From: a virus
DNA length: 24,689 nucleotides
Reading direction: 5' to 3' (one strand)
Virus record (IMG/VR): IMGVR_UViG_3300036770_008647
Location: 1-24,689 of that record
Of the stretch, positions 8,924 through 17,800 are shown piece after piece. The notes beneath the pieces are model-generated. The model was given only the letters and a program-made list of their open reading frames with translations. It did not search any database and had not been told where the DNA came from. Position numbers and translations under genes: made by a program. The first letter of the stretch is position 1, and each line of letters opens with the position of its first letter.

Positions 8924-11900
8924 TCAACTAATATTTAACCCTGCAGAAATCTGGTTGATTTGTGCAGCGGTGATAGCAGAGATTATTTCTACATCGTCGA
9001 CGGTGGCCGAAGAAATGATGATCTCGTCGGGCTCGGCATTGATCTGATAAAGATTTCCAAAAGGAACATTGCTATCGGCTGCCACGATGATCACAGATGC
9101 TATGTCGGGACTTAGACGGTTGTGCAGGTAGGCACTGAGTTCACTGAAATAGAATGTTTCACCAAAGTCCCAGTTAGCGATGTCGAAATAAGAGTTGACT
9201 GCAGAAATCAACGAAGTCTTGATGTCGCTGTCGCTGATGATGAGGTTGGGATTCTTGACCACTTTGAATTTGGCACGCAAACTACTCTCGGCACGGCTCC
9301 CGAAAATGGGTTTGAATCGTGCCGAATTATAAATGATGGTATCACTCATGGCCTTGTAGTTTTCCAGAGAGCTGAACTCGATCTTGAGTTCTTCGTTGCT
9401 GGGCTCGTCGGGCATGGCAATAATGCCGGATGTATCTTTGATCCAAGTGAGATAATCAGTGGCATAAGTCTTGGTCAGTATGAACAAGTCCATGATATTA
9501 TTGGGGCTCGGGTCGATGCGGCGCTGGTTGGGACTGTTGTGTCTATATTGGAAATTGAGTTGTCCACGACCAGTCTTGGCAAGATAGTCGTTGGTTTCGA
9601 TCAGTCGACTTTGTGTCTGATTGTATTCGTAAAACTTTTTGTCTTGGTATGCGTAAAATATCTGCCCGTAATCATAGGAACCGATATTTGACAATATAGC
9701 TTCTTTGGTCAAGAAACCGGATTCTATATCCGATGACTTGACAGGACGATAATCAATGAACCCACCGGCCTGAGTGTCTACATAAAAGTACACGAGTTTT
9801 TCTGTGGGGTTGACCTCAGGCGCAACGATCAACTCGAATAGATCGGGATTGTCGGGCACACCATCGTTGTCAAAGTCCGGGAAGGTCAACAGCACTTTGT
9901 TGGTATTGACATGCCCGTCGGGCTCAACTACACGCTGGTGCATGAACCAGATCAAATTGTTGGTCAAAGGTTCTGATGTGTCGGGACTGGTATTAAATCT
10001 CATCACATTGATGTAGTCATTGATGGTCTGACCAGTTTTAGAATCAAATATCTTGACTCTCTCGTCGTAATAAAACTTGGTCTCTAAGAGACTTTCAAAA
10101 TAGTAATCAAGGCCACGGTATTCGACCACGTATTGCTGGCCGTCGTAGCTCAACTTGATCAACCAGCTGGCATCTAGATTGTTGCCCGAAATATCGCCGG
10201 CATGATCTTGCGAATAGGTGGACCCACCTAGGTCTTTGGCTTCCACTATTTCCCACGAAGAAGTGATGGTGTCATATCTTAGGCCAAATTCTGCGTAAGT
10301 CTTGATGTAACTGGCGATGGTCTTGATCATGGCATCGCTGATGTTGTTCTTGAATACTGGAATCAATTGATCGGGTACCGCACCGGTGGGCACCAGCTGA
10401 TTCAATGTGATGGTGCGTGCAGTATCGTCTGCGGAAACCACGGCAGCATATATGTACTTGCGATCAGTGTCTCGAGTGGGTTGACCAATTGCGATTTTTC
10501 CGTTGCCGGTAAAGTACTTTCCTGCACCAGCAGAGAATCGTATCATTGACTGTGGCACTATGTATTTCAATGGTGCCGATGTGCTTGCACCCACATCGAC
10601 TGGCAGCGAAGATGTGTCCAGCAGCTGACCAATATTGGTGTTAGTGGCTGTTTTTTGACTGAGCCAAGTCAGACCCGACAACTCGGGGCGGGCGATCGAC
10701 GAATAATAAAAATGCTGCAGGGCTTTGCCAGACACCAATGGTCGGATCTGGTTATAGATCACCGAGTAGATCTCGTTGTCGGTCTGGTAGCTGAACTGGA
10801 AATCTTTGAGATATTGATCTCTGTATAATATTCCGTCACTGGCAAAGATATTGGTAGAACTGTATTTTCCAGTGACATCCAACACATCCAAGAAACGGCT
10901 CACACCCGAACTGGTGCGATTCACTGCTTTGGCTTTGAGTACTGTAGAGAACGCTGTGTAAGGGAAGATGTTGTAGTCTTCGCCGGTGATCATGCGATTC
11001 TGTGTGTAATACTGTTGGGGAGCTTTGGTACGGATCTCGTCCAGTGTTTCCCGTGCTGTGGCATTGGCCACTGTGTAGTTTAAACTCACACGCAGAGTCA
11101 GTGTTTCCACACGACCACTGCGGCTCACATACTCGATGGGGATCGAGATATTCTGCATCTCGTCGGGTGTGATCTTATAAGTGAGACCATTGCTCTGACG
11201 ATAGAAGAAACGGAAATTGCCTCGAGGAATGTTAGCAAACGCTCCGTCACCAAACACGAGATCAACTTGGTCGCTGACTCGGCTATTGACTTGATAGAGA
11301 TTGCGTTCCTCGGTCTTGTTGTAAATGATGTTGACTCCAGCTACAGCAGGAACTCGATCCCAGGTTGTTGTGATGATGTTTTGATTACTGAGCCCATACA
11401 ACCAAGTGTCTGTGTTGTTGATGTTGTCAAAGTTCATGCTGACCACACGATTGGGTAGGCTTTCATTGATGACGAAATCGGCGTTGGACATCTGTCCTTG
11501 CTTGAAGTAGACAAAATAACCGGTATTGTTAGAGCTGTTGCCTAGATTGTCGTTGCGATAAAGCAGGTTAAACTTGGCACTGGGCCGAGGTTCTACTTCG
11601 TAGATGTAGGTCTTGCCGGCTGTGCTAGCCGACACTGCTTCAAAATTCATCGAAGATCCTTCCACTGTTGAGGAGAATCTATAGATAGGAGATACGCCCG
11701 CGGGCACACTCACCGAGTATTCCTCAGTGATCACATTGTTGACTGCTTGGCTATTACCAGGTTTGCCGATCACTTGGCTGTTGACCAAGGTGGCATTTAA
11801 TATAGCATTGAACTGTTCTTGCCAGTTGTCATTGGTGGAATCATTCCAAGAAATGATGAGGTTGGCGAGGTCGATGCCGTTGCTGTCTGTGACTGACTCT

Positions 11901-12277
11901 GTGGTGGAGATCGCATCAACTTTGAGCATGCCCGATGCGGGGATATTACGCTTGGGACTGTAGTTGATCAAGCGTGCCAATTTCAGCACGCTGTCCCTGC
12001 GTTCAGCGGTGTCGATGAAGTTTTCTCTGGCGTTTAGGTCTGTGCGGAAAGCCAGACTCTGGCCTAAGAATGCGATAAGGTCAATGAGGGCTACATATTC
12101 TGAACTTTCAATGAAGTCATTGAAATCTTCGGGGTAGTAGACACGCAAGTAATCGATCATGGCCTTGCGCAGAGTCTCAAAGTCGTAGCTTTGGAAGTCG
12201 GCCTCTTTGAAGGTCTGATAGATCTTGGTCCAGTCTTGCTGGACGAGTAAGTTGGTTTGTCTTGTAGTCAGCGCCAT
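8924..12277 (-). CDS. 6: Baseplate wedge subunit gp6
   Basis: This 1117-residue protein opens with a segment typical of T4 gp6: residues about 25-110 include DFQSYDFETLRKAMIDYLR, EDFNDFIESSEYVALIDLIA, and FRTDLNARENFIDTAERRDS followed by LARLINYSPKRN. In T4, gp6 dimers form the inner ring of the baseplate and clamp gp25 and gp53; the family carries a baseplate-J-like core. The protein is much longer than T4 gp6 (660 aa), with extra sequence in the middle and C-terminal half. The C-terminal region (FSSLENYKAMSDTIIYNSAR to the end) resembles the gp6 tail end, including a segment with DIKTSLISAVNSYFD and DWNFGETFYFSEL-type order. It starts 47 nt after gp25 with only a weak GGTAAAG ribosome site, and is followed by the giant gene. 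Identity is secure. Confidence 0.93.
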   Translation of the reverse strand: MALTTRQTNLLVQQDWTKIYQTFKEADFQSYDFETLRKAMIDYLRVYYPEDFNDFIESSEYVALIDLIAFLGQSLAFRTDLNARENFIDTAERRDSVLKLARLINYSPKRNIPASGMLKVDAISTTESVTDSNGIDLANLIISWNDSTNDNWQEQFNAILNATLVNSQVIGKPGNSQAVNNVITEEYSVSVPAGVSPIYRFSSTVEGSSMNFEAVSASTAGKTYIYEVEPRPSAKFNLLYRNDNLGNSSNNTGYFVYFKQGQMSNADFVINESLPNRVVSMNFDNINNTDTWLYGLSNQNIITTTWDRVPAVAGVNIIYNKTEERNLYQVNSRVSDQVDLVFGDGAFANIPRGNFRFFYRQSNGLTYKITPDEMQNISIPIEYVSRSGRVETLTLRVSLNYTVANATARETLDEIRTKAPQQYYTQNRMITGEDYNIFPYTAFSTVLKAKAVNRTSSGVSRFLDVLDVTGKYSSTNIFASDGILYRDQYLKDFQFSYQTDNEIYSVIYNQIRPLVSGKALQHFYYSSIARPELSGLTWLSQKTATNTNIGQLLDTSSLPVDVGASTSAPLKYIVPQSMIRFSAGAGKYFTGNGKIAIGQPTRDTDRKYIYAAVVSADDTARTITLNQLVPTGAVPDQLIPVFKNNISDAMIKTIASYIKTYAEFGLRYDTITSSWEIVEAKDLGGSTYSQDHAGDISGNNLDASWLIKLSYDGQQYVVEYRGLDYYFESLLETKFYYDERVKIFDSKTGQTINDYINVMRFNTSPDTSEPLTNNLIWFMHQRVVEPDGHVNTNKVLLTFPDFDNDGVPDNPDLFELIVAPEVNPTEKLVYFYVDTQAGGFIDYRPVKSSDIESGFLTKEAILSNIGSYDYGQIFYAYQDKKFYEYNQTQSRLIETNDYLAKTGRGQLNFQYRHNSPNQRRIDPSPNNIMDLFILTKTYATDYLTWIKDTSGIIAMPDEPSNEELKIEFSSLENYKAMSDTIIYNSARFKPIFGSRAESSLRAKFKVVKNPNLIISDSDIKTSLISAVNSYFDIANWDFGETFYFSELSAYLHNRLSPDIASVIIVAADSNVPFGNLYQINAEPDEIIISSATVDDVEIISAITAAQINQISAGLNIS
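8932..8939 (-). promoter_or_regulatory. Late-promoter-like box GTTAAATA upstream of the giant gene
   Basis: On the minus strand this reads GTTAAATA, matching six of eight positions of the T4 late consensus TATAAATA, including the whole TAAATA core. It lies inside the last codons of gp6, 32 nt before the giant gene's ATG, a workable distance for a late promoter plus leader. It may equally be ordinary coding sequence. Confidence 0.35.
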
Positions 12278-12285
12278 AATCTTTA

Positions 12286-12318
12286 CCGTTTTTGTTATTT
12301 ACCGCTGTTTAAAAACGG
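12286..12318. other. Inverted repeat (CCGTTTTT / AAAAACGG) in the gp25-gp6 gap
   Basis: Bases 12286-12293 (CCGTTTTT) are exactly complementary to 12311-12318 (AAAAACGG), with a 17-nt loop between. It fills most of the 47-nt gap between gp25 and gp6. The loop contains the TAAATA core listed separately. No U-run follows the stem on the minus strand in the usual terminator position, so it could be an mRNA processing or stability hairpin. Only two G-C pairs plus one close each end, so stability would be modest. Confidence 0.35.
12296..12303 (-). promoter_or_regulatory. Late-promoter-like box GGTAAATA upstream of gp6
   Basis: Reads GGTAAATA on the minus strand, six of eight matches to T4 late TATAAATA with the full TAAATA core, 18 nt before the gp6 ATG and outside any coding region. 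It sits in the loop of the inverted repeat 12286-12318. Confidence 0.4.
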
Positions 12319-12324
12319 CTATTA

Positions 12325-12702
12325 TTATGCCGTGGTCATAGATTGGCTGTCTCTGTCGAACTGTAACCGCAGTATGCTTCGTTGATCAGTGGTCACATAG
12401 CGCAGATCGATTTCTATCTGCAGACCTTGGTCGTATTCGTCGATGGTCACACGGTCTACCGCTAGCCTAGGGTCGTGAGATACGATGCGTTTGACATCGT
12501 CGACCACTACCTGTCGCACTTCTTCAGTCAAGGGTTCAAACAGCACATTCCATATGATGGTGCCAAAGTTTGGGTTCATCAGCTTTTCGCCCTTGCGGAT
12601 GTGAAAGTGATTGATGAGATCTTGCCTCACTAACTCAAAGTCCGTGACGCGGAACTTTTTGCTACGGGACTGTGTGCTGAAACCTCTATAAAGTATTGGC
12701 AT
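12325..12702 (-). CDS. 25: Baseplate wedge / sheath initiator gp25
   Basis: A 125-residue protein, close to T4 gp25 (132 aa). It has the GPW/gp25 family layout: an N-terminal RGFST-x-x-RSKKFRVTDFELVR segment, then DLINHFHIRKGEKLMNPNFG (residues about 31-50), TIIWNVLFEPLTEEVRQVV, and a C-terminal strand pair ending LRLQFDRDS. In T4, gp25 joins the wedge to gp6/gp53 and nucleates sheath assembly. The ATG at 12702 is 10 nt after the gp5 stop and lacks an obvious Shine-Dalgarno sequence (ACACTACT precedes it), so translation coupled to gp5 is likely. It is followed by a 47-nt gap and gp6. Identity is secure. Confidence 0.93.
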   Translation of the reverse strand: MPILYRGFSTQSRSKKFRVTDFELVRQDLINHFHIRKGEKLMNPNFGTIIWNVLFEPLTEEVRQVVVDDVKRIVSHDPRLAVDRVTIDEYDQGLQIEIDLRYVTTDQRSILRLQFDRDSQSMTTA

Positions 12703-12709
12703 AGTAGTG

Positions 12710-12717
12710 TATTTAAC
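12710..12717 (-). promoter_or_regulatory. TAAATA-core box GTTAAATA at the gp5-gp25 junction (doubtful)
   Basis: Reads GTTAAATA on the minus strand, but its TAA is the gp5 stop codon and it ends only 7 nt before the gp25 ATG. A promoter here would make an almost leaderless gp25 message. It is listed because the same core recurs at neighbouring gene junctions. Confidence 0.2.
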
Positions 12718-14833
12718 CCGTTGCAGTTCCGGTGGCCAGCGTGTTCACGGCATATCGTCCTTTGTTGAAATAGGCTTCGCCGCTGGTGCCATTGGCGTCA
12801 GCACCGCCCCCAGTGTTGCGCCAGGTTTTCGCACCACCCGCTCCCAATAAATGTGCTACCTGCAACATACCGGCCACAGACTGTTTGTCATCGGTGCTCT
12901 TGATGGCACCAATCCTGACCATGGTCTTGTAGTTGCTTTGCATGAGATCGTACATCACACGCTCTTGCACGCCTTTGTTGTTGAAGTAGTCGTCGAGACT
13001 AGAGATGCCGTCCTTGCCGGTCCATGCTTCGGGATAGTTGACCGCCCCGTTCTTGTATTGTTTGAAGTATTCTTTCTTGATGTAGCCTTGATCTGACAGC
13101 ACAGCGGCCCCAGTCTGGTAGCGACCCACATAGTTAAGGCTGTTCTTGGCGCGATAGTTCCAGGAACTCTCGCTGTAAGCGATCTGGGCCATGAGTGCTT
13201 TGGTCTCGTATTGGCTGAGATTGCCGACACCTCCAGGCGGATTTGGGGCATCATCGCGGGTCAACCAGCTGGGATCTAGGGGTTTAGACGGCGGTTTGCC
13301 TAATGCGCCATCGGGGCCAATGTCCCGAGGATATTCGCCAGCTGGCGCAGGAGTCTTACTGGGCGCGGGCTGTGTAGCGATCTGTTCGCCACCCTGTTTG
13401 GGACGATTCTGCTGATAACCTTTGTTCCTAGGCCATGGTTCATGTCCCGGGGCGATGGTAGTGATCGAAGTTATCTGATTGGGCACCGATATCCAAGGAT
13501 GCAGTTCGCTTTCCCTGCTGACATCGGGGTGTAGCAACAAGGCTATATTACCAGGATCTTTGACTTTCTGGCCGGGGCCATTGTTGAGATCGATCCTGGC
13601 ACCTTGGAATCGCATATTGCCACCACTGGTGAATTCGCCCTTGCTGGCAGCATCTAGCACGATGTCGCCACCGCTGCCAATTTTGACGTTGCCGGCAGCA
13701 TAAGCAGTGATATCCTCGCTGGCTTTCAGCGTGAGATTGGTGGTATCAAGATTTATGCCTTGGTCTGCACGCACATTGAATGATCCTTCGCTATGCATGC
13801 GTATGTTACCCGATGAGTGCAGGTTGAAATCGCCTTCGGTCCTGAAGTTCATGCCCGCGGCTGAGTACATGTTGATATGTCCTGAACCAGTAAATTCTAG
13901 CCAAGCCGATCCATCACTGTTGGCGATGTAGAGTATACGATCACTGTCGTTCATGAGTATCTGATGTCCGCCGGCTGTGCGCAGGCGAACCAATTGGTTA
14001 CGACCAGAATCAATCTCGCCATCGTCCATGATAAAACTGTGGCCGCCTTTGCGAACACGGATAGCATACTTTTCTTCGTCGATTTCACCTGATGCTAAGA
14101 GGAAACCGTAGTTGGCATCATCGGCTGGATCATTGATGGGGCGACCCGGTGTGGATATACCAAACACCTGGCTGGGGGTTTCGCGGGAACTTGATGAAGT
14201 GGGAGTGCCGCGTACTGTGTCTTTGTCCAAGCCTTGATTGATGACGATCTCTGCCTGAGTTTCGTGTATGGCTTTTTTGTTGTTTTTGAATCCGTCAGTG
14301 ATGTTGGCAGGATCGTTTTCGTTGAATCCTACCACTGGTAGATTGGGAGTGAATTTCTGTGCCAGAGCGTTCTTGACCAATTGGCTCTTGACTTTGTCTT
14401 TTTCTATGGGACCGGCAGTGCCTGTAGCTGGCAGCATGGCATGGCTGAGATTCTTGTTGACACAAGCGAACCAATAACCACGACCCGGATCTCCGTTGAC
14501 GAATGTACACAACACTTCGTTGCCAACATCGGGTGGTACCATCCACATGCCGTAGGTCTGCTGTACCTTTTCAAACTCTGTGGATCGTGTGGCTTCGGGT
14601 TGGTTAGTGGCACCAAAGAAAGGACTGGCATAACTCACAGTACGCCAGTTCTGTACATTGCTTTCGTCGCCGCCGAGATCGGGAATGTAGACCTGCAATC
14701 GCCCGCTGTTGGTGGGGTCGATGTTGTTTTTGATCACGCCAAGGAACGGCCCAGGATCTAGCTTGACTCCAGTAGTAGTGGATTTGTCTGCCCAAAAAGG
14801 CAGTTTGTTTCCCAGGCGTTTATTGCTACTCAT
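12713..14833 (-). CDS. 5: Baseplate hub / central spike gp5 with C-terminal peptidoglycan-degrading domain
   Basis: A 706-residue protein. Residues about 28-125 form an OB-fold typical of gp5/VgrG spikes (LGVIKNNIDPTNSGRLQVYI, then WMVPPDVGNEVLCTFVNGDP). Residues about 255-420 hold a glycine-rich repeat series (SSGNIRMHSEGSFNVRADQG and following) that should form the trimeric beta-helix spike. A proline-rich linker (about 470-535) leads to a domain at about 540-700 with YSESSWNY, YVGRYQTGAAVLSDQGY and a later Q-x-A-x-LLGAGG. This resembles the lytic transglycosylase/lysozyme fold, with Glu555 the likely catalytic acid. In T4 gp5 (575 aa) the lysozyme lies between OB-fold and beta-helix; here it follows the helix. 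The ATG at 14833 is 25 nt after the hub gene, preceded by AGAAGAG. Family identity is secure; the lytic activity is inferred. Confidence 0.9.
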   Translation of the reverse strand: MSSNKRLGNKLPFWADKSTTTGVKLDPGPFLGVIKNNIDPTNSGRLQVYIPDLGGDESNVQNWRTVSYASPFFGATNQPEATRSTEFEKVQQTYGMWMVPPDVGNEVLCTFVNGDPGRGYWFACVNKNLSHAMLPATGTAGPIEKDKVKSQLVKNALAQKFTPNLPVVGFNENDPANITDGFKNNKKAIHETQAEIVINQGLDKDTVRGTPTSSSSRETPSQVFGISTPGRPINDPADDANYGFLLASGEIDEEKYAIRVRKGGHSFIMDDGEIDSGRNQLVRLRTAGGHQILMNDSDRILYIANSDGSAWLEFTGSGHINMYSAAGMNFRTEGDFNLHSSGNIRMHSEGSFNVRADQGINLDTTNLTLKASEDITAYAAGNVKIGSGGDIVLDAASKGEFTSGGNMRFQGARIDLNNGPGQKVKDPGNIALLLHPDVSRESELHPWISVPNQITSITTIAPGHEPWPRNKGYQQNRPKQGGEQIATQPAPSKTPAPAGEYPRDIGPDGALGKPPSKPLDPSWLTRDDAPNPPGGVGNLSQYETKALMAQIAYSESSWNYRAKNSLNYVGRYQTGAAVLSDQGYIKKEYFKQYKNGAVNYPEAWTGKDGISSLDDYFNNKGVQERVMYDLMQSNYKTMVRIGAIKSTDDKQSVAGMLQVAHLLGAGGAKTWRNTGGGADANGTSGEAYFNKGRYAVNTLATGTATG

Positions 14834-14855
14834 GGTTGAAAATCTCTTCTTTTGT

Positions 14856-14863
14856 TATTTAAG
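14856..14863 (-). promoter_or_regulatory. Late-promoter-like box CTTAAATA upstream of gp5
   Basis: Reads CTTAAATA on the minus strand with a complete TAAATA core, 22 nt before the gp5 ATG, leaving room for a short leader and the AGAAGAG ribosome site. Its TAA doubles as the stop codon of the upstream hub gene, so part of the match is constrained by that. Confidence 0.35.
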
Positions 14864-17800
14864 ATCCCTGTGCGGCAGCGAGTTGGCTTTCAAGGCCAGA
14901 CAGTTTGGCATTGAGTTCTTTGACCTTACCAGTATTGCCGCGGCGCTCATAGAAAGCTAGACTGCGTTTGGTATTGAATATGTCATACTCGAGATCTTTG
15001 ACTAAAGTCTCTTGGGAGGGCTGTGTTGTAGTGTCGGCGGTTCGAGTAGTTACACCACCGCCAGTGGTTTCATTGGTCTCTACTGTTTCTGTGACTTCTT
15101 TGTTGGTGGTGACCGGACCAGTCACTGGATCGTTGGTGGCTGTACTAGTATCGGCCTGTGCCTGTATCTGATCCTGTTGTGCAGCTGACGAAACCGTGGT
15201 CTGCACGGGTTCATCTGATTCGTCATCTTCGTCCTGATCGATGTCCTGATCATCATCTTGTTCAGCGATGGTAGATAAATCCTCATTTTCTTGGCTGTCG
15301 GGGTCAATGTCGGGATCGGCATCAGGATCCCATGGCTCGTCTTCTTCACCGTAAGGGCTGATACCGTCATCGGGATCGGAATCTGTGGAGCCGTCGTCAC
15401 TTTGATCATTGACGACCACACCCGAAGAGTCGGTGATTATCCCGCTCACTGCACCACCTTCTTCGTCGTCGATATCTTTGCGCTGGTCCGATACCGTGGG
15501 CGCTTTTAATATGTCATCGGGCAAGCGTATGAGATCTAAAGTCTGTTCAAACCTACCACTTCGGAGCTCGGAATCCACTTTGAGGATCTGATATAGACCT
15601 GAAAACTTGCTGTCAGAATATCGAGTGTTTTCTCTCAGGAGTCCAGTGTCATCGTCGATGTCAACGGGTGTGCGGAAACGGATCCTAGCATATATGGCTC
15701 CGGCATCCATGACCAAGCTACCAACATCAGTCAGCAGTTGTTGCGATATCTTGGAATCATAGTCGGGGTCACTGGGATTTATCAGCATGTCATCTTGCTT
15801 GATGAAGTGCGGGTCTCCAATTATCTTCAATCGCACATTCAGCATATCTCCTCGGGCACTGGTGTACACACTGTTTTGTATGCTGGCTGCTGTTTTAGTA
15901 GTAGGATCCCTGTTGCCGTCTAACACTGCACTGGCGCCAGGATTGTCGGGGATGATACCATAGGATATCTGCTGCAACGACGAAGGTTGGCTGGGATTAG
16001 AAATATCATTGGGGCGGGCGCCTTCGCCGACACTGGCTGCGCCTGAAACAGTCTGATATGTGCCGCGGTTAACTTCCACAGCAGTATAGTAGGCAGCGTC
16101 AAAATCGATGGCAAGATCCAGTATGTCGCTGTTGGCTCCGGTATAGATATAATCGTATTCTTTGACATAGCCATTGGGTCTTGACTGGGGGCCCATGGGA
16201 TGTTTGGTGTTGTAGACTGTGTGCGTCTTGATGTAGTAAGTGATGGTGCGTGCCCAACGATTGGTCTTGGGATCAAACTTTTCCAGTTTAACTGCCGGGA
16301 TGACCTTATACCATTGCAGGGGTTTGCCGCGCATGTTGGCGATTTCTTCGGCACTTTTGGAGGAAGGATCAGCCACTTGGCTCAGCACATAATTGCTGTT
16401 GCGCATGACCATGTCGACCAAACGCAACACCGATGTGCCCGCAGCCACACTAAAAGATCCGGCTTTGAAATCGGGTCCGGCGGCGTTGGGACTATTGACC
16501 ACACGAGCTTTGGCTGTGCCAGGATCAGGTACCGGGGTCTTGTTGGGGTCGTTGCGATCGGACAACACCATGTCGGTGTCAGCAATCTCTGGGTCAACCA
16601 CGAATCGTATCTTGTCGGCGAATTCTCTGGCACCGGTACTGACTTGATAATCATGCCAGGAGTTCACACCGGCGGTATAACTGGATGCTTTGACTTTGAG
16701 TCCTTTTTCCAGTTCGGTGATGCGAGCCTGGTAGAGTTTCAGTATGTCGTTGTCTGTGCGCACTGAATCCAGTTTGACTGCTTCGCGCAAGGCAGAGAGT
16801 TCGTCGGAATCGGCTACCACGGCTTCGCCTTCATCAAAGAAGTCGCGCACGGTCCGGGCGTCAATCTCAAGATTCACTGGGGTGCTGGCTATGTTTTCTT
16901 GCAAGGCCTGATGATTGAATGGTGCGGCACGAACCGAATATTCAGTGCCTTTGGTGCCCACTTTCATCTTCATTTCCAACAAGCTGATCGGTAACCATTT
17001 GCTCATGCCCGGGATCGGGGTGGGCATGTCACCTTCGTCGGTGCTGCCAAAGAAGTCGATCTTTAACAGATAAGGCAGCTCGAGATAGTTACGACAAGCT
17101 GGTTTTATGGTTTCGGCCACATCGATGATACGATCCAGCAAAGTGATACCATAAGGCTCAATCAGCGTGAATGCTATCTCTATGGCGTTACTGGATTTGG
17201 TACGAGCATTCATGCCTATCACAGTGGTCAGGCGCAAGCCATCAAAGTAAAAATCGTCCCGGAAAGCAGCATGGCGACTGGTGTCAGAATTGTATCGGCC
17301 GGCGCCGCCTATCAGACACTTGCCTACTCGGTCCCATCGTGTCTGATTTGACATGCCTTGATTGTATTCGTCGCTGTTAAGCACAAACAGGCTGATGTTA
17401 TAGGTGTAAGAGGCATAGTCATGTAAAGGGTTGCCTACTGGGTAATAGTTGGGCAGGGTTTTAGATCCCACTGATCCTGTGGAAGAACTTATTTGACCAT
17501 CACCGGGATCAGTTTGTTCGCCGTATTGTCGGGGATTGTCAGCGTCTTGCTGGTCTTGCTCATCTACGGTAGCACTGGAATCACCAAGTGCGCCATCACC
17601 GGGATCAGTTTGTTCGCCGTATTGTCGGGGATTGTCAGCGTCTTGCTGGTCTTGCTCGTCGCCATCATTGGTAGGATTGTCAAGAGCTTGGCGCTCTTCT
17701 TCGCTGAGATCTTCGGATTCTATGTCGCTGTCTACTGGTGTATCAGTGCCGGTGCGATCTGACCCCGGTGTAGCTGCATCGCCAGCGGTTTGCGACGACG

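Noticed and set aside
9122-9691. A 189-codon plus-strand open frame opposite gp6
   Set aside because: Antisense to well-supported gp6 coding sequence, with no ribosome site or family motif.
16200-16766. A 188-codon plus-strand open frame opposite the hub gene
   Set aside because: Antisense shadow; the hub frame is continuous and context-supported.
17497-17657. Possible CRISPR-like or attachment-site repeat
   Set aside because: Only two copies, in frame within a protein gene and encoding the same acidic motif, so a coding duplication explains it.
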